Of a DNA stretch of 7,986 bases, positions 1 through 5,480 are shown in pieces (within the stretch, counting starts at the first letter, position 1; the number at the start of each line of letters is the position of its first letter). The notes under the pieces were generated by a model, which was given only the letters and a program-made list of their open reading frames with translations, did not search any database and had not been told where the DNA came from. Origin of the DNA: Nocardioides sp. (GTDB taxonomy: Bacteria; Actinomycetota; Actinomycetes; Propionibacteriales; Nocardioidaceae); contig JAJPEO010000124.1 of assembly GCA_021166815.1 (NCBI GenBank), positions 1 to 7,986 on the forward strand. The letters run 5' to 3'. A program made the translations under genes and the position numbers.

Positions 1-446
1 AGGGCGGCCAGGTGGATGTTGGGGGTGCCGTACCACGGGTGGGGGAGCTCCTGCGAGACGGGCATCCGACCGCGTGCCAGCAGCGACAGGCGGTGCTTCC
101 ACAGGGCGAAGTTGGGCAGCGACACGATGCCGTGGGGCGCGATGCGCAGCACCTCGGTGAGGATCTCGTCGGGGTGACGGGTGGCCTGGAGGGTCTGCGA
201 CAGCACGACCACGTCGTAGCCGCCGCTGGCGAACTGGTCGAGCTGGGTGTCGATGTCGAGGTCGATCACCGGGACGCCGCGACGGATCGCGGTGATGAGG
301 GCATCACCGTCGGTGTCGACACCGGTGACCGTGCAGCCGCGCTCGGTCGCCAGGTGGTGGAGCAGCTCACCCGTGCCGCAGCCCAGGTCGAGGACACGTG
401 AGCCGGGCGCGACGAGGCCGGCGACGACGTGGAGGTCAGGACGCAC
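1..446 (-). CDS. metW: MetW, methionine biosynthesis methyltransferase-fold protein (3' end outside window)
   Basis: This is a SAM-dependent-methyltransferase-fold protein of the MetW family, which is normally encoded beside metX. In some bacteria it is reported to be needed for MetX activity; its own methyl acceptor is unclear. The visible 148 codons show the SAM-binding motif I (VLDLGCGTGEL, residues 18-28) and the acidic end of strand 2 (VTGVD, to D44). They also carry the MetW signatures YDVVVLSQTLQATRHPDE and, later, IVSLPNFALWKHRLSLL, GRMPVS and PWYGTPNIHL. The start is GTG at 446-444 because a perfect AGGAGGT (plus-strand 452-458) lies 5 nt upstream and the protein then begins at the usual place before motif I. 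That start lies inside metX and overlaps its stop by 11 nt, so translation is probably coupled. MetW proteins are about 200 residues long, so roughly 50 residues are cut off by the window edge. The family call is secure from sequence; the MetX-helper role is inferred from family and context. Confidence 0.93.
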   Translation of the reverse strand, partial: MRPDLHVVAGLVAPGSRVLDLGCGTGELLHHLATERGCTVTGVDTDGDALITAIRRGVPVIDLDIDTQLDQFASGGYDVVVLSQTLQATRHPDEILTEVLRIAPHGIVSLPNFALWKHRLSLLARGRMPVSQELPHPWYGTPNIHLAA

Positions 447-1554
447 CGGTGACCTCCTGCTCCGCGCGGTCGAGGAAGGCGCGCACCGTGGCGAGGTAGT
501 CCGGCACGTCCATGAGGAAGGAGTCGTGGCCGTGCGGGGCGCTGATCTCGCGGAAGCTCGTGGGCAGGCCCGCGCGGTTGAGCCGAGCGGTGATGCGGCG
601 GGAGTGCTCGGTGCCGAAGCGCCAGTCCGAGTCGAACGACATCACCAGGAACCGGGTGGGGGTCGGCTCCGCGGTCGCCGCGTCGAGTGCGCTGGGCTCG
701 GCGAACGGGTCGAAGTAGTCCAGGGCGCGGGTGAGGTAGAGGTAGGACAGGGCGTCGAACCGGTCCAGGAACGTGGTGCCCTGGTGCTCGAGGTACGACT
801 CGACCTCGAAGTCGATGCCGAACTGGCGGCGCGGCTCGTCGGCGTCCTGGATCCGGCGGCCGAACTTCTCGGCCATCGCCTCCTCGGAGAGGTAGGTGAT
901 GTGGGCCATCATCCGCGCGATGGCCAGGCCGTCCCGGGGGCCGGACCCCTCGGCGTACTGTCCGGCGGCGAACTCGGGGTCGCGCAGGATCGCCGAGCGG
1001 GCGACGGCGGAGAACGCGATGTTCTGGGCGGTGAGCCGGCTCGACGCGGCGATCACCACGGCGTTGGCCACCTCGTCGGGTGCGTCGAGGGCCCACTGCA
1101 GGGCCTGCATGCCGCCCAGGGAGCCCCCGACAACCGCGAGCAGGCGGTCGATGCCCAGGTGCTGGACCAGCGCGCGGTGCACGGTGACGAAGTCACGGAT
1201 CGACAGCAGCGGGAAGTCGAGGCCGTACGACGCCCCCGTGGCCGGATTGGTCGACGCCGGCCCAGTGGTGCCACGACACCCGCCCAGCAGGTTGGGGCAG
1301 ATGACGTAGAAGCGGTCGGTGTCCACCGGACGACCGGGGCCCACCATGGTGTCCCACCACCCGCGGCGCCCGTCCCCGTCGGCTGCGTGGGAGTCACCGG
1401 TGAGCGCGTGGGCGATGAAGACGGCGTTGTCGCGCGCCTCGTTGAGCGTGCCCCAGGTCTCGAAGGCCACCTGCACGTGCCCGAGTGCCCCACCACCGTC
1501 GAGGTGGAGGGGCGACTCGGGTGTGAACAGCGTGACGGTCTCGACGACGGACAC
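436..1554 (-). CDS. metX: MetX, homoserine O-acyltransferase (acetyl or succinyl)
   Basis: This cytosolic alpha/beta-hydrolase-fold enzyme transfers an acyl group from acyl-CoA to the hydroxyl of L-homoserine, the committing step of methionine synthesis. At 372 residues the length is normal for MetX. The nucleophile elbow is VVGGSLGGMQ with Ser145; the likely rest of the triad is Asp310 in SFDSDW and His343 in APHGHDSF. Other family blocks are the N-terminal FETWGTLN, HALTGDSHA and ICPNLLGGCRGTTGP. I cannot decide acetyl versus succinyl specificity by eye. The pairing with metY makes O-acetylhomoserine the simplest guess, but homologues annotated as acetyltransferases can be succinyltransferases. 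The start is GTG at 1554-1552, 8 nt after the metY stop. The nearest SD-like GGAG lies about 13 nt upstream, inside the end of metY, so re-initiation coupled to metY translation is likely. It is the middle gene of metY-metX-metW. Confidence 0.96.
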   Translation of the reverse strand: MSVVETVTLFTPESPLHLDGGGALGHVQVAFETWGTLNEARDNAVFIAHALTGDSHAADGDGRRGWWDTMVGPGRPVDTDRFYVICPNLLGGCRGTTGPASTNPATGASYGLDFPLLSIRDFVTVHRALVQHLGIDRLLAVVGGSLGGMQALQWALDAPDEVANAVVIAASSRLTAQNIAFSAVARSAILRDPEFAAGQYAEGSGPRDGLAIARMMAHITYLSEEAMAEKFGRRIQDADEPRRQFGIDFEVESYLEHQGTTFLDRFDALSYLYLTRALDYFDPFAEPSALDAATAEPTPTRFLVMSFDSDWRFGTEHSRRITARLNRAGLPTSFREISAPHGHDSFLMDVPDYLATVRAFLDRAEQEVTGAS

Positions 1555-1562
1555 GGGTCGGA

Positions 1563-2852
1563 TCAGGCTCCGGCCTTCTGGAGGGCCTGCTCGAGGTCGG
1601 CGACGATGTCGTCGATGTGCTCGATGCCGATCGAGAGCCGCACCATGTCCTCCGGGACGCCCGCGGCCTCGAGTTCGTCGGGCGTGAGCTGGGAGTGGGT
1701 CGTGGTGGCGTTGTGGATGGCCAGGGACTTCGTGTCGCCGATGTTGGCCAGGTGGCTGAACAGCTCCAGGCCCTCCACGAACTTCTTGCCGGCCTCACGG
1801 CCGCCCTTGATGCCGAAGGAGATCAGCGCGCCGTAGCCGCGACCGGTGAGCACCTTGTCGGCGGTCGCCTTGTGGGCGTCGTCGTCGAGGCCGGGGTAGT
1901 TGACCCAGGCGACGCCGTCGTGGGCCTTGAGGTACTTGGCGGCCGCCAGGGCGTTCTCGCTGTGGCGCTCCATGCGCAGGTGCAGCGTCTCGAGGCCCTG
2001 CAGGAACAGCCAGGAGTTGAACGGGGTCGTGGCGGCACCGGTGTTGCGCAGCAGCACCGTGCGCGCGCGGATGATGTAGGCGAGGTTGCCGACGGCCTCG
2101 GTCCACACGACGCCGTGGTAGGCGGCGTCGGGCTTGGTCAGGCCCGGGAACCGGTCGGAGTGGGCGTTCCAGTCGAAGTTGCCGGAGTCGACGATGATGC
2201 CGCCGATGGAGGTGCCGTGGCCGCCGATGAACTTGGTCGCGGCGTGCACGACGACGTCGACACCGTGCTCGAAGGGCTTGCAGAGCATCGGCGTGGGGGC
2301 GGTGTTGTCGATGATCAGGGGCAGGCCCTGGGCGTGGGCCGCCTCGGACCAGGCGTCCAGGTCGACCACGTTGACGCGCGGGTTGCCGACGGTCTCGCCG
2401 AAGACCAGGCGGGTGCGGTCGTCCACGAGGGCCGCCAGGTCCTCGGGCTTGTTCGGGTCGACGAAGCGCACCTCGATGCCGAACTGCGGAAGCGTGTGCG
2501 CGAAGAGCGCGTAGGTGCCGCCGTACAGGGTGGACAGGGCGACGATGTTGTCGCCGGTGCCGGCGAGGTTGAGCACGGCGTACGTCGTCGCCGTCGACCC
2601 GGACGCGACTGCGAGGGCGCCGACGCCACCCTCGAGCTGGGTCATGCGCTCCTCGAACACCGACTGCGTCGGGTTCATGATGCGGGTGTAGATGTTGCCG
2701 GGCTCGGCCAGCGAGAACAGGTTCGCGGCGTGCTCGGTGTCGTTGAAGACGTAGGACGTCGTCTGGTAGATCGGCACCGCGCGGGAGTTGGTGGCCGGGT
2801 CGGCCTCCTCCTGTCCGGCGTGCACGGCAAGGGTCTCGGGGTGGCGGGTCAT
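1563..2852 (-). CDS. metY: MetY, O-acetylhomoserine sulfhydrylase (aminocarboxypropyltransferase)
   Basis: This pyridoxal-phosphate enzyme of the Cys/Met-metabolism family condenses O-acyl-homoserine with sulfide to give L-homocysteine, so sulfur is assimilated without cystathionine. It is 429 residues long, typical for MetY and longer than cystathionine gamma-synthases (about 380-400). Visible landmarks are VPIYQTTSYVF near the N terminus and YTRIMNPT (residues 55-62), whose Tyr and Arg contact PLP phosphate of the partner subunit. They continue with SGSTATTYAVLNL (84-96), IIDNT with Asp182 facing the pyridine nitrogen, and the Schiff-base lysine Lys207 in HAATKFIGGHGTSIGG. Near the end RLSIGIE carries Arg405, expected to bind the substrate carboxylate. 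The ATG at 2852-2850 fits the family N terminus. The only SD-like run (GGAGG) is 1 nt from that ATG, which is too close for normal use, so the mRNA may be leaderless. It is the first gene of metY-metX-metW and is divergent from the antiporter gene. The open frame continues far upstream but is only the antisense shadow of the antiporter. Confidence 0.97.
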   Translation of the reverse strand: MTRHPETLAVHAGQEEADPATNSRAVPIYQTTSYVFNDTEHAANLFSLAEPGNIYTRIMNPTQSVFEERMTQLEGGVGALAVASGSTATTYAVLNLAGTGDNIVALSTLYGGTYALFAHTLPQFGIEVRFVDPNKPEDLAALVDDRTRLVFGETVGNPRVNVVDLDAWSEAAHAQGLPLIIDNTAPTPMLCKPFEHGVDVVVHAATKFIGGHGTSIGGIIVDSGNFDWNAHSDRFPGLTKPDAAYHGVVWTEAVGNLAYIIRARTVLLRNTGAATTPFNSWLFLQGLETLHLRMERHSENALAAAKYLKAHDGVAWVNYPGLDDDAHKATADKVLTGRGYGALISFGIKGGREAGKKFVEGLELFSHLANIGDTKSLAIHNATTTHSQLTPDELEAAGVPEDMVRLSIGIEHIDDIVADLEQALQKAGA

Positions 2853-2890
2853 GCCTCCGATTGTGTCGGCTGCCGGCAAGTTCGTGAGGC

Positions 2891-2910
2891 GGTGTCGCTT
2901 GCTGGACACC
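2891..2910. repeat. Perfect inverted repeat, possible operator for metY
   Basis: GGTGTC and GACACC are separated by GCTTGCTG, giving a 20-bp dyad. Its near edge is about 39 bp upstream of the metY start codon. If metY is transcribed from close to its ATG, this is the -35 or just-upstream zone where a repressor or activator would bind. Methionine genes of actinobacteria are known to be controlled by TetR-family McbR-like regulators and other factors, but this dyad does not match a site I can name. As RNA it would be only a 6-bp hairpin. Confidence 0.4.
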
Positions 2911-2949
2911 TGCCCCGGTGGTCGCGCTTGTCTGCTCCACCTACGGTGA

Positions 2950-2970
2950 GGGGTCGTTGCCGTCGACCCC
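2950..2970 (+). other. Hairpin just upstream of the antiporter ribosome binding site
   Basis: GGGGTCG pairs perfectly with CGACCCC around a 7-nt loop (TTGCCGT). The stem ends 3 nt before the SD AGGAG (2974-2978), which is 6 nt from the ATG at 2985. If it lies in the antiporter mRNA it could affect ribosome access or mRNA stability. There is no U-run, so it does not look like a terminator. Confidence 0.45.
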
Positions 2971-2984
2971 GACAGGAGTGACGC

Positions 2985-4826
2985 ATGGATCCCGCTTCCT
3001 ACCTCGCCGTGGTGCTCGGGCTCGGAGCCCTGGTCCAGGTGGTGGCCTGGCACCTGCGCGTGCCCTCGATCCTCCTCCTGCTGCTCGTCGGCTTCGGCTT
3101 GGGCCAGGTCGTCGACCCCGAGGAGGTGCTCGGCCGCGACGTGCTGTTCGGCGGGGTCAGCATCGCCGTCGGCATCATCTTGTTCGAGGGCTCGCTGTCC
3201 CTGCGCTACCGCCAGTTCCGCGAGGTCGGGAGGCCGGTGGTCCGCCTGTGCACGGTGACGCCGCTGGTGGCGTGGCCCCTGATCGCCGCCACGGGCTGGC
3301 TCCTGGGACTGCCGCTGCAGCTGGCGGTGCTGGTGGGGGCCATCCTCATCGTCACCGGTCCGACGGTGATCGCGCCGATCCTGCGGATGCTGCGCCCCAC
3401 GCGGCGCGTCGCCTCCCTCCTGCGCTGGGAGGGGATCGTGGTCGACCCCATCGGCGCCGTGCTGGCCGTGCTGGTCTTCCAGGCGGTCGTGGCGGGCAAC
3501 GTCGACTCGGCCATCACCGCGGTCGCGCTGACCCTGGTGCGGACGGTGGTGGTGGCGCTGGCGATCGGGCTGGGACTGGGTCTCGCGCTGGAGTGGCTCA
3601 CCCTGCGACACCTCGTGCCCGACTTCCTCCAGGGCATCGCCTACCTCGCGGGCGCCGTCGTCGCGATGGTGGCCTCGAACGCCCTGGTCGCCGAGAGCGG
3701 CCTGCTCACGGTCACGGTGCTCGGGATCTACCTCGGCAACCGCCCCGCGCTGCACCTGGAGAACGTCGCCCAGTTCAAGGAGCACCTGCAGGTGCTGCTG
3801 GTCGGCGCCCTGTTCGTCGTCCTGGCCGGGCGGGTGACCCCGGACCAGGTCTTCGAGGCGCTGCCCCGGGCCGCTGTCTTCCTGCTCGTCCTGGTGCTGG
3901 TCGTCCGCCCCGTGAGCATCTTCGTCGGCCTGCGCGGCACCGCGGTGACGCGCGAGGAGAAGCTGCTGCTCGCCGGCATGGCGCCCCGGGGCATCGTGGC
4001 CGCCGCCGTGGTGAGCATCTTCTCCCTCGAGTTCGCCCACGCCGCGCACGTGGCCACGGGAGCGCAGGCGGCCGAGCTCGAACGGCTTGCCGACCAGGCC
4101 TCCGGGCTGGTCCCGCTCGTCTTCCTCGTCATCGTCGGCACGGTCACCATCTACGGGCTGGGCGTCGGCCGGCTCGCCGAACGACTGGGCCTGGCCTCGC
4201 AGGCGCCGCAGGGCGTGCTGTTCGTCGGGTCGCAGCCCTGGGTCGTCCAGGCGGCGCGGCTGCTCGAGGACGTCGGCGTGCCGGCGCTGGTCGTCTCGCG
4301 CGACTTCACCAAGCTCGCCGCGGCCCGCATGGCCAACCTCCCCACCGTGACCGTCAACATCCTCAGCGACTACGCCGTCAAGGACATGGACCTGGCCGGC
4401 ATCGGCTCGCTGATCGCCGGCACGGACCAGGACGAGGTCAACGCCACGGCGGCCCGCGAGTTCGCCCACGTCCTCGGCAGCCGGAACGCCTACCAGTTGC
4501 AGCGCAGCGAGCCCGAGGACCGCAGCCCCGACGCGCGGCGTACGTCCGCACCCCACCTCTCGGCACGCGTCGCCTTCCAGCCGCCGACGACGTACGCCGC
4601 CCTCGCGGCGCGGACCGACGAGGGGTTCGTCGTCAAGAAGACCCGGCTGACCGAGCAGTTCCCCCTGGAGGAGTTCCGGCGCCGCTACCCCCGGGCCGTC
4701 GTCATGTTCGTGCTGCGGGGGAGCAGGGTGGAGGTGGCCACCGCCTCGACGGACCTCCCGCAGCACGGCGTCTCGCTGGTCGCCCTGGTGCGCGAGGAGC
4801 CCGTGGAGCCCGGCGGCGACGATTAG
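2985..4826 (+). CDS. CPA1-family cation:proton antiporter with C-terminal RCK-like domain
   Basis: This is an inner-membrane exchanger of the monovalent cation:proton antiporter-1 (NhaP/NHE-like) superfamily, expected to swap Na+ or K+ for protons in pH and ion homeostasis. Residues 1-395 are strongly hydrophobic, with about 12 membrane segments. They carry the family blocks ILFEGSLSL (65-73), [13 protein letters not shown] (122-134), [15 protein letters not shown] (148-162) and [16 protein letters not shown] (331-346). The essential acidic residue should be Asp154; the CPA1 Asn-Asp pair reads Val-Asp here. Residues 409-500 look like a TrkA-N/RCK_N Rossmann fold ([11 protein letters not shown], then [21 protein letters not shown]), but the first loop lacks the GxGxxG nucleotide motif. 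Residues 547-605 resemble TrkA-C, joined by a charged variable linker (508-527). The ATG at 2985 has AGGAG 6 nt upstream. The gene stands alone, divergent from metY and followed 115 nt later by rpsO, with no obvious terminator between. Ion specificity cannot be told from sequence; a CvrA/NhaP2-like K+/H+ role is one option. Confidence 0.9.
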   Translation: MDPASYLAVVLGLGALVQVVAWHLRVPSILLLLLVGFGLGQVVDPEEVLGRDVLFGGVSIAVGIILFEGSLSLRYRQFREVGRPVVRLCTVTPLVAWPLIAATGWLLGLPLQLAVLVGAILIVTGPTVIAPILRMLRPTRRVASLLRWEGIVVDPIGAVLAVLVFQAVVAGNVDSAITAVALTLVRTVVVALAIGLGLGLALEWLTLRHLVPDFLQGIAYLAGAVVAMVASNALVAESGLLTVTVLGIYLGNRPALHLENVAQFKEHLQVLLVGALFVVLAGRVTPDQVFEALPRAAVFLLVLVLVVRPVSIFVGLRGTAVTREEKLLLAGMAPRGIVAAAVVSIFSLEFAHAAHVATGAQAAELERLADQASGLVPLVFLVIVGTVTIYGLGVGRLAERLGLASQAPQGVLFVGSQPWVVQAARLLEDVGVPALVVSRDFTKLAAARMANLPTVTVNILSDYAVKDMDLAGIGSLIAGTDQDEVNATAAREFAHVLGSRNAYQLQRSEPEDRSPDARRTSAPHLSARVAFQPPTTYAALAARTDEGFVVKKTRLTEQFPLEEFRRRYPRAVVMFVLRGSRVEVATASTDLPQHGVSLVALVREEPVEPGGDD

Positions 4827-4941
4827 CAGGCCCTCGACGCGGGTTGGTAACCTCCTTCAGTTGCCGTGCAACGGCCGCGGATCCCAGTGCCCGGATGAAC
4901 CAGCTCCGGCGCGCCGCGCAACGAGTCGAGAAGGAGTCCTC
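4827..4941 (+). promoter_or_regulatory. rpsO leader and probable promoter region
   Basis: This 115-base stretch separates the antiporter stop from rpsO. TAACCT at 4848-4853 fits the loose actinobacterial -10 pattern (TAnnnT), but no good -35 stands at the right distance. Downstream are small pairing options: GTTGC (4860-4864) with GCAAC at 4868-4872 or, further away, at 4918-4922; GCCGT (4863-4867) with ACGGC (4871-4875); and CCGGA (4891-4895) with TCCGG (4905-4909). S15 is known to repress its own mRNA through leader RNAs that mimic its rRNA site in several phyla including Actinobacteria, so the leader may be autoregulatory. The SD is AAGGAG at 4931-4936, 5 nt before the ATG. Confidence 0.45.
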
Positions 4942-5217
4942 ATGTCTGTCGGAACCGACGCTGAGACCAAGAAGAAGATCATCGCCGAGTACGCCATCGC
5001 TGAGGGCGACACCGGCTCCCCCGAGGTCCAGATCGCGCTGCTGAGCCACCGCATCGCCCACCTCACCGAGCACCTCAAGCAGCACAAGCACGACCACCAC
5101 AGCCGTCGTGGCCTGCTGCTCCTCGTCGGCCAGCGCCGTCGTCTGCTCAACTACCTGCAGAAGACCGAGATCGCGCGCTACCGCTCGATCGTGGAGCGCC
5201 TCGGCCTGCGTCGTTGA
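4942..5217 (+). CDS. rpsO: Small ribosomal subunit protein uS15
   Basis: This is ribosomal protein S15, a primary 16S rRNA binder of the 30S platform that contacts the central-domain three-way junction and forms bridges to the 50S subunit. It is 91 residues long against the usual 88-91. Family blocks run in order: [16 protein letters not shown] (24-39), [32 protein letters not shown] (42-73) and [12 protein letters not shown] at the C terminus. The conserved HDHHSRRGL segment includes the rRNA-contacting residues. The start is ATG at 4942 with AAGGAG 5 nt upstream; the frame is open further up to 4861, but family proteins begin at [11 protein letters not shown]. The gene is followed by a strong hairpin and then pnp, the widespread rpsO-pnp arrangement. 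Confidence 0.98.
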   Translation: MSVGTDAETKKKIIAEYAIAEGDTGSPEVQIALLSHRIAHLTEHLKQHKHDHHSRRGLLLLVGQRRRLLNYLQKTEIARYRSIVERLGLRR

Positions 5218-5223
5218 TCTTCT

Positions 5224-5259
5224 CGGAGAGCGGTTCCCGGACACGGGAGCCGCTCTCCG
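5224..5259 (+). terminator. 16-bp hairpin after rpsO: terminator and/or RNase III processing site
   Basis: The arms at 5224-5239 and 5244-5259 pair over 16 bp with a single G-U wobble and close on the 4-nt loop GACA. The stem begins 6 nt after the rpsO stop. It is followed by TGCATCC, not a U-run, so termination may be partial with readthrough into pnp. In rpsO-pnp operons of Escherichia coli and Streptomyces, an intergenic hairpin is cleaved by RNase III; this element is in the right place for the same role. Confidence 0.75.
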
Positions 5260-5270
5260 TGCATCCGGGT

Positions 5271-5290
5271 CCGACCGCGACTATGGTCGG
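5271..5290 (+). other. Small hairpin with possible pnp promoter element
   Basis: CCGACC and GGTCGG pair perfectly around GCGACTAT, giving a 6-bp stem (7 with an inner G-U). The same bases hold TATGGT (5282-5287), a fair actinobacterial -10 candidate about 200 nt before pnp. A separate pnp promoter behind rpsO is known in Streptomyces. I see no strong -35, so both readings remain tentative. Confidence 0.3.
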
Positions 5291-5337
5291 CCTCGGAGAC
5301 AACTGAACACACCCATCACCAGGAGCGACCCGCAACG

Positions 5338-5410
5338 TCCGGCCCGGTCCTCGGTAGTGGCCTTCAGGCAGAGATTCCTGCGGGCCTCGATCGAGCACCG
5401 GCCTCGCGGG
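5338..5410 (+). ncRNA. Actino-pnp RNA motif (cis-regulatory leader of pnp)
   Basis: The stretch TCCTCGGTAGTGG (5348-5360) followed by CCTCGATCGAG (5385-5395) matches my memory of the Actino-pnp motif, a conserved structured RNA found in front of pnp in Actinobacteria. The folding supports it. An outer stem pairs 5341-5348 with 5397-5403 (GGC-CGGT with ACCGGCC, one bulged C). Within it GGCC (5359-5362) pairs with GGCC (5383-5386), and GCAG (5368-5371) pairs with CTGC (5378-5381) around a 6-nt loop. The position, about 80 nt before the pnp start, is as expected. Its mechanism is not known to me; autoregulation by PNPase-dependent decay is a natural guess. Exact ends are approximate. Confidence 0.72.
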
Positions 5411-5440
5411 AGACGCAATGCTCCGCCGCCAGGTGGACAC

Positions 5441-5456
5441 CGCGGATCGCTCCGCG
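5441..5456 (+). other. Short hairpin near the pnp start
   Basis: CGCGGA and TCCGCG pair perfectly around TCGC. The stem ends 24 nt before the pnp ATG at 5481 and would bring the leader elements closer to the start. It lies downstream of the alternative in-frame ATG at 5418, so a ribosome using that start would have to unwind it. Confidence 0.45.
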
Positions 5457-5480
5457 AAGAGAAAGCAGGGCTCCACTTCC

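Larger units (their letters stand above)
2853..2984. promoter_or_regulatory. Divergent promoter region between metY and the antiporter gene
   Basis: This 132-base gap must hold the promoters of both the leftward met operon and the rightward antiporter gene. It contains a perfect dyad GGTGTC-N8-GACACC (2891-2910), an 8-bp palindrome TGCCGGCA (2871-2878) and a hairpin GGGGTCG-N7-CGACCCC (2950-2970). Reading toward metY, the hexamer CACAAT (plus-strand 2860-2865) is a partial match to a -10 box and sits 7 nt before the ATG. Reading toward the antiporter, TACGGT (2942-2947) is a weak -10 candidate. I could not find a convincing -35 for either, so the promoter assignments are guesses while the dyads are plain in the sequence. 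Confidence 0.5.

Noticed and set aside
2853..2984. SAM riboswitch in front of metY
   Set aside because: Read toward metY the region has a CGGCAACGACC string reminiscent of SAM riboswitch cores, but the conserved flanking helices and joining bases are missing, and that string is better explained as the loop of the hairpin at 2950-2970.
2853..4766. Very long minus-strand open frame running from the antiporter region into metY
   Set aside because: It is antisense to a well-supported antiporter, is full of low-complexity Gly/Arg/Asp/His/Gln sequence typical of GC-rich shadow frames, and only becomes a recognisable protein at the metY ATG (2852).
4861..4941. Upstream TTG start giving a longer S15
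   Set aside because: The extension is unlike S15 family N termini, whereas ATG 4942 has a well-placed AAGGAG and yields the normal 91-residue protein.
4894..5044. Short plus-strand frame starting [14 protein letters not shown], overlapping the rpsO start
   Set aside because: It has no SD, runs out of frame into rpsO and turns into low-complexity Ser/Pro/Arg; it is probably chance.
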